DNA of 15,272 bases. Origin: Planctomycetaceae bacterium. GTDB lineage: Bacteria > Planctomycetota > Planctomycetia > Pirellulales > Thermoguttaceae. Under the pieces are notes generated by a model. It saw only the letters and a list, made by a program, of their open reading frames with translations. It was not told the DNA's origin and searched no databases. Of the stretch, positions 1 to 7,816 are shown in pieces. Numbering within the stretch: the stretch's first letter is position 1; each line of letters begins with the position of its first letter. The DNA lies in contig JAIRYX010000376.1 in assembly GCA_031267635.1 (NCBI GenBank), positions 1 to 15,272 on the forward strand, in the 5' to 3' direction. The position numbers and the translations under genes were made by a program.

Positions 1-630
1 GCGACCGATTGATACGTGACCACGGCGATTTCAAGTAACGGCGCGGTCGGTAGCGCAATATTCGTTGTTGCGGTAACAACTTGCGAAGTCACCTCGCCGC
101 TCTCATTCGTTGCAGTCAAACGGAATTGATATTCAGTCGAAGCGGTCAAATCAATGACCGTGTACGATTCCGCATTTGCATCAAGCGTGACAGAAATGGC
201 GTCGTTCCAATTAGAATCGGATGTTTTATATTCCAATTCGTATTTGTCGAGATTTTCTTGACCCGCCCAAACAAGCGCGACCGATTGATACGTGACCGCG
301 TCAATTTCAAGTAACGGCGAGGTCGGTAGTGCAATATTCGTTGTTGCGGTAACAATTTGCGAAACCGTCTCGCCGCTCTCATTCGTTGCAGTCAAACGGA
401 ATTGATATTCAGTCGAAGCGGTCAAATCATTGACCGTGTACGATTCCGCGTTCGCATCAAGCGTGACAACAATGGCGTCGTTCCAATTGGAATCGGATGT
501 TTTATATTCCAATTCGTATCTGTCGAGATTTTCTTGCCCCGCCCAAACAATCGCGACCGATTGATACGTGACCGCGTCGATTTCAAGTAACGGCACAGTC
601 GGTAGTGCAACGTTCGTTGTTGCGGTAACA
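1..630. repeat. 276-bp in-frame tandem repeat encoding near-identical FN3 domains
   Basis: The same start sequence (gcgaccgattgatacgtgac) occurs at 1, 277 and 553, an exact period of 276 bp or 92 codons. Units 1-276 and 277-552 differ at about 19 positions by my count (about 93% identity). The third unit stays similar only to about 630 and then diverges. The array continues off the left edge, so the copy number is unknown. The older FN3 domains (630-2060) are diverged, so these copies look recently amplified. Confidence 0.9.
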
Positions 631-3600
631 TAAGCCGGAACGGAAGCGTCGTCGTTTGCATTATAAGCAACAAGACGAAAATAATACGTTGTCGATGTGT
701 CCAGCCCCGAAACATCTAGCAATGCATCGGATGTTGCTGCGGCATAACTCCACGTCGCGTTTTCCGACAAATAATCTTCATCCGCCGTGTAATAGACGTC
801 GTAAGATGACACATTCGGATTCGCGTCCCACGCAATCGACACGCTTTGATAAGTTGTGCCTGTAACCGTTAAGCCGGTTGGAATTGCGGGATAGCTCCAC
901 GCGGTCACAGTTGCGATTGCGTTACCGCTTTTATTAATTGCAGTTAAGCGGAAATCATATTGTACAGACGATTCCAAACCGTTCACTTCCGCCGTTATTG
1001 CGTCGGAATCTAACGCCATTTCTTCCGACCACGAATCATCACCGCTTGTACTTTTCTTGTAAGAAATCGCATAGCCGATCAAGTTTTTCTGTTCGAGCCA
1101 ACTCAACGACACGCTGTCGGTCGTGCGATTTTCTACTTGAAAATACGAGGGCGCGGCGGGTTTCGTTGTTACGGTAATTTCATTCGATATTGCCGAACCG
1201 CTCTCGTTTTCCGCAATCACACGAAAATCGTATTCGGCGGAAGGAACAAGTCCGCTAATCACATAAGACGTGTTGTTGCCGATTCTGCTCACATCGTCGT
1301 CATGGTCATCAATCGGTTTCCACTCGCCGCCGTTTGTCCGATATTCAACAAGGTAATAAAAATCTTCGCCGGTTTGATCGTCCCATTTCAGCGTGATTGT
1401 CGTTTGGGTGACGTCTTGATATTCCAGATTTGTCGGCGCAATCGGTAACGTCAACGCTTCATAAATAAACGCTTCCGCCGAGCCGCTTATGTTCATGACG
1501 ACCAACTTGAAATCGTAATACGTGGACGATTCCAAACCATTCACAGTGAATGACGTATCTTCAACATTTGGATTAGGCGTGTATTTCGTCCAAATATCTT
1601 GGTCATTTTCTTTGCCGTCGAGCGGATTGTTTTCGGAAGATTTGACGTAGTAAATTTCATACGTTAATTCTTCGCCTTGCGCTTTCCATATTAAATCCGC
1701 CCTGCTTGAAGTCAACGCTTCCACGTCAAAATTGACGTTTGCGGTCGGCTTGGTAATAACTGCGTTTTCTTCCGTTTCGGACGCTCTCATTCCGTGTACG
1801 TTTTCCGCCTCAACGCGAAACGTGTAAGCCGACGCCGGATAAAGACCTTCCACCTTAACCGATGTATCTTTATATTTGGTAGCATCGTCCGTTCCATTAT
1901 AATATTGGTAATAAGTCCATTCCGTTTCGCCTTTTTTTATGTAAGCGATATTGTACCAAACTTTATTTGATTCATCCCATTCCGCGTCTTGCTCGTTCCA
2001 CGCCAGCGAAACGGCTGTGTCTGTTTGATTCGTTATGTCAATAATCGGCGCAAGCGGCAAATAATAGGAGCTTTCATACGCGCCGATATCCACGCCGTTT
2101 CCTCGCCGCCGTGAGGTTGTTCCGGTAATATCAAAGCCGATCAATTTGCCTTTTTCATCAAAAGCAAGCGTGTCGCCGCCGCGATCAATCGCAAGCGACG
2201 CAACGGCAATTTCATAACTTTCCTCCGCAAACAACGGTTTTTCCGAATCATAAAGATAATTGTCGTTGCCGTCAGCAAGCCAATCGTCAACATCAAACGA
2301 TGAAATATTATTGTGTCCTTGCACGATGGATACAATCGCTTTGTCAATATCCGACACGAAATTTTCGGCAATGATGGAGTTATTGATTGTTGACGTTCCG
2401 GCTGCGTTGAAAATTCCGCCGCCGTTTGTCGCGGTGTTATCCACAATCGTGCAGTTTGTTACCGCCAGCGTTCCGACATTGGCGATACCGCCGCCGGAAG
2501 AAGCCGCGTTTTCAAAAATGAGATGGTTGATAACCGTTAATGTTCCTTCGTTCAGAATGGCGCCGCCGGAATCGGTGGTTTGTCCGCCGGTCAGTTTCAA
2601 ATTTTTCAACACGACGTCTGCGTCTTCGGCGACATAAAACACGCGGGATTTTTTATCCGCGTTAATTGTTATATTTTTGTCTGCGCCGTCGATAACAACA
2701 TTTTTATCAATCGCCAGTTCGCCGTAAAATTGATAATAATCATCGGTTTGATTGTTCAGTAAGATCGTTTTGCCGTTCAAGGATGCATGAAACGTAACGA
2801 CGTTATTCTCTTCCGTTGCATATTGAATAGCTTCGCGGAGCGAATACAGTCCGTCGCTTGCGTCGATAATATCAAGAGTCGTCGTTACTTCGGTAGCGGG
2901 CTTTTCCAAAAATTCATACGCGCCAATATCCACATATCTCCCGATCGTTCTGTCTTTTCCTTCAATATCTTTGGAAATGGAAGCGGCAGAATCATTTTTT
3001 CCCGCGTTAATAGCAGGCGAACCGTTATTAAGATGATAATCTCCATTTGCCGAATCGACAAATTTCACCTCAATTGGGTCTGAAGTACCCTGAACTCCGA
3101 TCAAATTGTTAGTGCCGTTAATCGTAACAGACGAATTGGAAGAAATATCAACGTTAGAAACGGCAATGTTTTCGGCGATAATTGTGTTATTTAAATTTAA
3201 TACTGCACTAGAACCGGAATTTCCAATAAAAATTCCGCCGCCGAATCCGGTCTTTGCCGTATTTCCTGCAATCGTTGTTTGAGTAATACTGAAACTGGGA
3301 TTGAAGTCGTAATAAATTCCGCCGCCTTCGCTTGCCGTGTTTCCCGCGATCAAACTATTCGTAATTGAAATCGGCATAAGACCGCCGATAGAATAAATTC
3401 CGCCGCCGACGTTATTTGCGTTGTTATCGGTAATTTGGCTATTGACAAGATTCAATCCAATCATATAACCGCTCATATAAACCCCGCCGCCATAATCGCC
3501 GGAGTTATTATCGGAAATTGTACTATTGATGAGATTCAATTGACCGTCGCCATCGACATAACAAATTCCGCCACCCGCGCCGCCGGAGTGATTTCCGACA

Positions 3601-4178
3601 ATCTGACAGTTGATGAGATTGAAATTTCCTCGATGACGCACTGCGGCAATACCACCGCCGTATGCGTCGGATTTTCCTCCAGTAATAACCAAACCGGCAA
3701 AAGTAACGTTGACTCGCGTACTCACTTGGAACGCCCGTGATTTTCCGTTTGCGTCAATCGTCAATGGCTGGCTGCCCAGTGAAACAATCGTAACATCTCC
3801 ACTTTCGTTGAAACCGGTATTGATAATAATGTCACTCTGGTTGATTTGAATTGTATTTGCCGTATCTGTCGTGCGGACGACAATTAAATCGCTTTGAGAA
3901 GTTCCCTCTGCCGCGAGAAGGGCTTTTCGTAGATTGAATGCGTCTGTCGAACTATCTGTCAACTGGTCGGCAGTAACCTCAATAACATTGATACTGTCCG
4001 AAAAGTGTAAATCAGGATACGCCGCGCGTATCGCTTGAAGATCGGCAGGCGTTACGGAAAGTAACGTGCGATCTTCCAATGATTCCATTGATAAACGCCG
4101 TGTTTTTTTGTAATCGGCATGAGATTTTTTTTTCTCATAAAGCTTATCAAAAAGTGTTTTGATAATGCTGTTTTTCAT
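1..4178 (-). CDS. Giant secreted LEPR-XLL / beta-helix / fibronectin type III surface protein (3' end off window)
   Basis: I followed this frame codon by codon from the ATG at 4178 to the left edge and found no stop, giving 1392 codons plus a partial one; the C-terminus is missing. GAGGTGA lies just upstream of the ATG (plus-strand 4182-4188). Residues 34-41, LEDRTLLS, after a basic N-terminus, match the LEPR-XLL motif of very large planctomycete extracellular proteins. Residues about 50-423 and 424-703 are two Gly- and Asn-rich blocks with repeated GGGI(Y/F) turns. Each ends in DIGAYE(F/S) and the second carries SLREAI, as in right-handed beta-helix 'choice-of-anchor Q' proteins. From about residue 706 come seven complete fibronectin type III domains (Trp near the start, YxFRLxAxNxSG near the end) and the start of an eighth. 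The likely role is adhesion or a cell-surface structure; the ligand and any C-terminal anchor cannot be seen. It is divergent from the autotransporter gene. Confidence 0.93.
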   Translation of the reverse strand, partial: MKNSIIKTLFDKLYEKKKSHADYKKTRRLSMESLEDRTLLSVTPADLQAIRAAYPDLHFSDSINVIEVTADQLTDSSTDAFNLRKALLAAEGTSQSDLIVVRTTDTANTIQINQSDIIINTGFNESGDVTIVSLGSQPLTIDANGKSRAFQVSTRVNVTFAGLVITGGKSDAYGGGIAAVRHRGNFNLINCQIVGNHSGGAGGGICYVDGDGQLNLINSTISDNNSGDYGGGVYMSGYMIGLNLVNSQITDNNANNVGGGIYSIGGLMPISITNSLIAGNTASEGGGIYYDFNPSFSITQTTIAGNTAKTGFGGGIFIGNSGSSAVLNLNNTIIAENIAVSNVDISSNSSVTINGTNNLIGVQGTSDPIEVKFVDSANGDYHLNNGSPAINAGKNDSAASISKDIEGKDRTIGRYVDIGAYEFLEKPATEVTTTLDIIDASDGLYSLREAIQYATEENNVVTFHASLNGKTILLNNQTDDYYQFYGELAIDKNVVIDGADKNITINADKKSRVFYVAEDADVVLKNLKLTGGQTTDSGGAILNEGTLTVINHLIFENAASSGGGIANVGTLAVTNCTIVDNTATNGGGIFNAAGTSTINNSIIAENFVSDIDKAIVSIVQGHNNISSFDVDDWLADGNDNYLYDSEKPLFAEESYEIAVASLAIDRGGDTLAFDEKGKLIGFDITGTTSRRRGNGVDIGAYESSYYLPLAPIIDITNQTDTAVSLAWNEQDAEWDESNKVWYNIAYIKKGETEWTYYQYYNGTDDATKYKDTSVKVEGLYPASAYTFRVEAENVHGMRASETEENAVITKPTANVNFDVEALTSSRADLIWKAQGEELTYEIYYVKSSENNPLDGKENDQDIWTKYTPNPNVEDTSFTVNGLESSTYYDFKLVVMNISGSAEAFIYEALTLPIAPTNLEYQDVTQTTITLKWDDQTGEDFYYLVEYRTNGGEWKPIDDHDDDVSRIGNNTSYVISGLVPSAEYDFRVIAENESGSAISNEITVTTKPAAPSYFQVENRTTDSVSLSWLEQKNLIGYAISYKKSTSGDDSWSEEMALDSDAITAEVNGLESSVQYDFRLTAINKSGNAIATVTAWSYPAIPTGLTVTGTTYQSVSIAWDANPNVSSYDVYYTADEDYLSENATWSYAAATSDALLDVSGLDTSTTYYFRLVAYNANDDASVPAYVTATTNVALPTVPLLEIDAVTYQSVAIVWAGQENLDRYELEYKTSDSNWNDAIVVTLDANAESYTVNDLTASTEYQFRLTATNESGETVSQIVTATTNIALPTSPLLEIDAVTYQSVALVWAGQENLDKYELEYKTSDSNWNDAISVTLDANAESYTVIDLTASTEYQFRLTATNESGEVTSQVVTATTNIALPTAPLLEIAVVTYQSV

Positions 4179-4244
4179 TTGTCACCTCGTTGGGGTTAAG
4201 TAATTCGCTTGGAATGACGCAAAAAGACGTTTTTCTGCATCGGA

Positions 4245-4305
4245 AAGAACTCTCGAAAATGTTCATCTGATTATCATCAAATTTGCAGAAATGCAAAGAG
4301 TTCTT
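4245..4305. repeat. Nested inverted repeats upstream of the giant surface gene
   Basis: Outer arms aagaactct (4245-4253) and agagttctt (4297-4305) are perfect complements. Inside them tttgca (4282-4287) and tgcaaa (4292-4297) form a second perfect stem closed by gaaa, sharing one base with the outer arm. The site lies 67-127 bp upstream of the minus-strand ATG, so it could be an operator or a 5' leader structure of that gene. This is inference; no protein-binding motif is recognised. Confidence 0.45.
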
Positions 4306-4398
4306 ATAGCGTTTTGTCCCTATTTAATAGCAAGAAGAGCAAAACGGCTGGCAGTTGTAACGCAATCGGAAATTATTTCCTGATGCGTGCAAAAACGA

Positions 4399-4423
4399 GA
4401 AAATTCGTGATGCAAGAATTTTC
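4399..4423. repeat. Short inverted repeat in the divergent intergenic region
   Basis: gaaaattc (4399-4406) and gaattttc (4416-4423) are perfect complements around a 9-base centre. The site lies between the two divergent surface-protein genes. It could be a regulator site; function is unknown. Confidence 0.35.
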
Positions 4424-4493
4424 AGCCGCCGAGAAAATGTTACATAATCCGTTACAACCCACAAATAAATCATCATTATATTGTTTTCTCTGC

Positions 4494-4527
4494 CGAAAAG
4501 GTTCTTGTTCACAACGTAACCTTTTCG
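4494..4527. repeat. Perfect 10-bp inverted repeat between divergent genes
   Basis: cgaaaaggtt (4494-4503) and aaccttttcg (4518-4527) are perfect complements separated by 14 bases. No T-run follows on either strand, so a terminator is unlikely. A binding site for a dimeric regulator acting on one or both divergent genes is possible but unproven. Confidence 0.5.
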
Positions 4528-4552
4528 ACAATCAAAATTTTTGACACGATTC

Positions 4553-4606
4553 ACAAGATTGAAAAGACTCTTATCAATCGCTCTTATTTTATCCGGTCAA
4601 TCTTGT
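4553..4606. repeat. Perfect 10-bp inverted repeat in the leader of the autotransporter-like gene
   Basis: acaagattga (4553-4562) and tcaatcttgt (4597-4606) are perfect complements with a 34-base spacer, ending 67 bp before the ATG at 4674. TTGACA at 4541-4546 lies just upstream, but I see no convincing -10 box at the right distance. The pair may be a leader hairpin or an operator. Confidence 0.4.
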
Positions 4607-4673
4607 CAAGAAATTGCAATTTTCATCGAAACATAGGTCAGGCAACGTATTCAATTAAGGATTTTCACTTATC

Positions 4674-7403
4674 ATGCAAAAAAAACTGGGACTTATTTTG
4701 TTTCTTGTTTTTTATTTGACTTCTCATCCTCTTGCGTTTGCGGAAGGAACTATTATTTATGACACTTCACTGGACACTCGCGCAGAATTACTGAAAAAAT
4801 ATGATTATTCTTTTGATACAGCAAATTCAAAAGTAAAACAAGTTTTGTACAATGAAAGCGATACCGCAAGTTCCGCCGCTCAATCACGAAATACGGTGAT
4901 TGTAAAGGTAAGCGATGGAAGCGACACCGATCCGTTTTGCGTATTCGGCGGAATGCTTAATGAAACTTCAATAGGGTGTGTCGAATGGAATAATGTTCTT
5001 ATTTACGATAACGTTATTATTCCTTACTATATTTCTGGAGGCGATGCAATCGGGAGTATATCTCGATACAATACAGTAGAGATTTTCGGCGGAACATTGA
5101 AAGAAGTTTACGGCGGAAGTTTATGGGGAAGTACAGATACAAATGAAATATATGGGAATAAAGTCATTATTCATAACGGAACAGTTGGAATACAAACAGC
5201 TTATGATTTTACTATACAAATAGGTGATTCTGCTGTTTATGGCGGTCAGATTTATAATTCTTTCAATAAAAACGATAGCGTCTATGACAATCATGTGATC
5301 GTTGAAGGAAATACTCAAGTCAATGCGATTTTCGGCGGTCAAATAAATAACATTGATAATTCTGTGAAGGATGATTATCAAGGAAAAGTGAATAAAAACA
5401 CAATCACAGTCGGCGGAAATGCTGTTGTTGGTGTTGATAGTAAAAATATAGTCGCTAAATCATTGGCTGGCGGATGGAATTTGTATGGTTACGTTGAAAA
5501 TAATGCCGTGTTGATTAAAGATAATGCAGAAATCAACACGGATACTCATGGCGGTTTTTTAATGAACGAAGGAAAAGCCGACGGTAATCGGGTAACGATT
5601 CTTAATAACGCAAAATTTGGTACAGGCGTTGATATTTACGGCGGAAGAGCTTATAGTAATGAATCGGCGTCTTCAATGAGTTACAATACATCCGCCGATA
5701 AGAATATCGTAATAATCAATGGAGATGGAATCCGTATTCATGGATACATTTATGGCGGAAGCGTCGGTTCGGCGAAGACGTTATTTAGTGCAAGTGAAAT
5801 CTCAACAGCCAATAATAACATCGTCAGCATTGGCGGCGCCGCTGAAATTGTCGGCAGTGTTTACGGCGGATATAACGCTTATTTTAACGCTCAAAATAAT
5901 CTTGTAGAAATCCGCGACTCGGCAACAATTGAAAATGGTTCTATTTACGGCGGATATGTGTTCGGTGCTGCAAATACAACCGGCGCGAACGACCAAGCAA
6001 CTTATAACACGGTAACGATTGCCGGAAATCCGAACATTGAAACGATGAAATTATTCGGCGGCTATATCGAGAATCTGGGAATCGGCAGCGACGCGTTTAC
6101 CGGCAACACGTTGAATGTTCAACCGTCAATGGCGACAGGAATCGCCGTGAAGAGCGTGCAAAATTTTGAGTTTTACAATTTTCAAATTCCTCAACACATT
6201 CGAAACGGCGATGCGCTTTTATATGTTACCGATACGGCGGCGCTTGCGGATTCAACGGAATCGCTTGCTCAAGTCACTCTCGCCGCGAGCGGATTGCCGC
6301 GGCTTCAACTCTATGAGCGGTTTCATCTTCTTCTGTCGGAAAATTCGTTGTTGGGAACGATTAAGAACGCCGACGAAGTTGTCAGCGCGGAAAGCCGTTT
6401 CCTTCGTTATTCGTTTCTTTTGACACAAGAGGATAAAAGCATCGACGCGCTGTTGAATCATATTGAAGTTCGTCCGCAAGGGAAAGCGGTCGCTGAACCG
6501 TTCGCGGCAACATTAGTCTTTTTGAATCAAAATAGCGATTTACTAATCGATTATGGTATCAGCGCGGCGGAACGTTTTGGTTTGCAAAGCAGGAATTACG
6601 GTTGGCGTCCGTTTGCGTATTTTCGCGGCGCAACAGATCGCGTTGAAACCGGTTCGTCCGCAGATGTGGACGGCTTCCATGTTATGGCGGGCTTGAGTCG
6701 GCAATTTTGTTGGGCAATGCAACCCGTTTTACTCGGCGGATTCGTGGAATACGGTCTCGGCGATTATTCAACATTCAATAGTTTTGCCGACAATGCGATT
6801 CATAATTCGGGCAATACGCACTATCTTGGTGGCGGAATGTTCACGCGGATTCGCGGCAATGAAGGTTATTATATGGAAGGATCGGTTCATGTGGGTTCGG
6901 TTCAAACAAACTTTTGGATGAAATTTTCCGATGATCCGCAGCCGCTGACATGCGATACGAAAGTCGCGTATTTCAGCTCTCACGCGGGATTCGGACGCTT
7001 GTTACATTGGGACAACAATTTGACGCACCTTGACTTGTCCGCAAAATATCTTTGGACGCGAATGAACCGTCACACGCTTTACGCCGACGACCTCCCATTC
7101 CAATTTCGCGGAACGGATTCCAATCGTCTTCGTGTCGGTAGCCGATTGTCGTATGATTATCCCGACCAAATTTGGAGCACGTATGCAGGTTTGGCTTATG
7201 AATACGAGCTAGACGGAAGCGTGCGATCTACGGTAAGCGGTATGAACGTAGGCGCCCCGCAACTTCGCGGCGGCACAGGAATCGGCGAACTTGGCGTTAT
7301 TTATTCGCCCTTCGATTGTCTCTCCGTCAATTTTGCCGTACAAGGTTACACCGGACAACGCAACGGCGGTAATCTCAGTTTGACGACGAATTGGAGGTTT
7401 TAA
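4674..7403 (+). CDS. Autotransporter-like protein: YGG-repeat passenger plus C-terminal outer-membrane beta-barrel
   Basis: The 909-residue protein starts with a clear signal peptide (MQKK, a hydrophobic stretch, cleavage probably after AFA near residue 23). Residues about 90-470 hold roughly a dozen (I/V)(Y/F)GG turns spaced 25-45 residues apart, with NTVxIxGxAxI-type strands between them, as expected for a parallel beta-helix passenger. Residues about 641-909 look like an autotransporter barrel: alternating aromatic and hydrophobic strands, a usual length of about 270 residues, and a C-terminal strand LSLTTNWRF ending in Phe, the usual BamA-recognised signal. The most likely role is a type V secreted or displayed surface protein; the passenger target is unknown. 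AAGGA at 4657-4661 is a rather distant RBS (12 bases). The passenger coding region looks clearly more AT-rich than the barrel region. Confidence 0.9.
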   Translation: MQKKLGLILFLVFYLTSHPLAFAEGTIIYDTSLDTRAELLKKYDYSFDTANSKVKQVLYNESDTASSAAQSRNTVIVKVSDGSDTDPFCVFGGMLNETSIGCVEWNNVLIYDNVIIPYYISGGDAIGSISRYNTVEIFGGTLKEVYGGSLWGSTDTNEIYGNKVIIHNGTVGIQTAYDFTIQIGDSAVYGGQIYNSFNKNDSVYDNHVIVEGNTQVNAIFGGQINNIDNSVKDDYQGKVNKNTITVGGNAVVGVDSKNIVAKSLAGGWNLYGYVENNAVLIKDNAEINTDTHGGFLMNEGKADGNRVTILNNAKFGTGVDIYGGRAYSNESASSMSYNTSADKNIVIINGDGIRIHGYIYGGSVGSAKTLFSASEISTANNNIVSIGGAAEIVGSVYGGYNAYFNAQNNLVEIRDSATIENGSIYGGYVFGAANTTGANDQATYNTVTIAGNPNIETMKLFGGYIENLGIGSDAFTGNTLNVQPSMATGIAVKSVQNFEFYNFQIPQHIRNGDALLYVTDTAALADSTESLAQVTLAASGLPRLQLYERFHLLLSENSLLGTIKNADEVVSAESRFLRYSFLLTQEDKSIDALLNHIEVRPQGKAVAEPFAATLVFLNQNSDLLIDYGISAAERFGLQSRNYGWRPFAYFRGATDRVETGSSADVDGFHVMAGLSRQFCWAMQPVLLGGFVEYGLGDYSTFNSFADNAIHNSGNTHYLGGGMFTRIRGNEGYYMEGSVHVGSVQTNFWMKFSDDPQPLTCDTKVAYFSSHAGFGRLLHWDNNLTHLDLSAKYLWTRMNRHTLYADDLPFQFRGTDSNRLRVGSRLSYDYPDQIWSTYAGLAYEYELDGSVRSTVSGMNVGAPQLRGGTGIGELGVIYSPFDCLSVNFAVQGYTGQRNGGNLSLTTNWRF

Positions 7404-7464
7404 AATAGAATCAAATTGAACGTATTCGCTGCATCAATTATTCCGCCAAAACACAAATGTTCAG

Positions 7465-7535
7465 CATGTCCCCAAAGTCCCTTTTGTACCTGATGTCCCT
7501 TTTTTAATGAAAGCCGAATTTTAAAGGGTGAGGAG
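7465..7535 (+). repeat. Family I intergenic repeat, decayed copy A
   Basis: Positions 7468-7535 match the reverse complement of the left half of copy B (8972-9042), including the 26-bp end at 7510-7535 and the internal GTCCC-containing motifs. The opposite end (about 7430-7465) is only weakly recognisable. It lies after the autotransporter-like gene and points opposite to copy B, so the two flank the DUF1559 gene in inverted orientation. Confidence 0.65.
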
Positions 7536-7585
7536 TATAGTTACACAAATTCTAGGAAAATATTCGAGCATTTTAAAGATTCTTG

Positions 7586-7614
7586 TTGACAATCGAGAAA
7601 ACTCCGTTTAAAAT
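7586..7614 (+). promoter_or_regulatory. Likely sigma70-type promoter of the DUF1559 gene
   Basis: TTGACA (7586-7591) and TAAAAT (7609-7614) are separated by exactly 17 bases, close to the housekeeping consensus. Transcription would start near 7621, about 90 bases before the ATG at 7712. A small inverted repeat, gacaaaa (7645-7651) with ttttgtc (7662-7668), falls in the resulting leader. Confidence 0.6.
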
Positions 7615-7711
7615 AGTAAAGTAACAGTTAACAATTTATTGATTGACAAAACCATAGTGATTTTTGTCTTCAAATTTCAAACAATTCTCAAATTATGGGA
7701 GATTAAAGCGT

Positions 7712-7816
7712 ATGACAAACCGTGTTTTAACGACAACTGATTTATTTTCCTGCCCAGAAATGGGCATTTCGCAGAATCAGAACAGCCCGTGCGGGGGGGG
7801 GGGGATGGATATATAA
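7712..7816 (+). CDS. Upstream leader frame of the DUF1559 gene, out of frame at the G12 tract
   Basis: The ATG at 7712 has a good RBS (GGGAG about 10 bases upstream) and sits about 90 bases after a strong promoter, so it is the best start for the prepilin-type gene. The frame begins MTNRVLTTTDLFSCPEMGIS, enters the poly-G run as Gly codons, and stops at TAA 7814-7816 after 34 codons. One added G (13) or two lost (10) would join it to the DUF1559 frame and give a leader of about 61 residues before the prepilin cleavage site. As the sequence stands, this start yields only a short peptide. A homopolymer sequencing error would give the same appearance. Confidence 0.6.
   Translation: MTNRVLTTTDLFSCPEMGISQNQNSPCGGGGMDI
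7751..7766 (+). other. GAAA-capped hairpin between start codon and G tract
   Basis: tgccca (7751-7756) and tgggca (7761-7766) are perfect complements closed by gaaa, a GNRA tetraloop. It lies inside the leader frame, 26 bases before the poly-G run. It could affect translation or slippage, but it is short enough to be chance. Confidence 0.35.

Noticed and set aside
2141..3740. Several open frames of 60-125 codons on both strands inside the giant surface gene
   Set aside because: They are shadows of the continuous minus-strand frame, which is open from 4178 to the left edge and carries clear domain motifs.
3181..3740. Regular repeats with GCCGCC cores that might suggest a CRISPR or VNTR array
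   Set aside because: They encode the recurring GGGI turns of the beta-helix; spacing is irregular and there are no spacers.
4494..4527. Rho-independent terminator
   Set aside because: The stem is AU-rich with a 14-base loop, no T-run follows on either strand, and neither neighbouring gene ends toward it.
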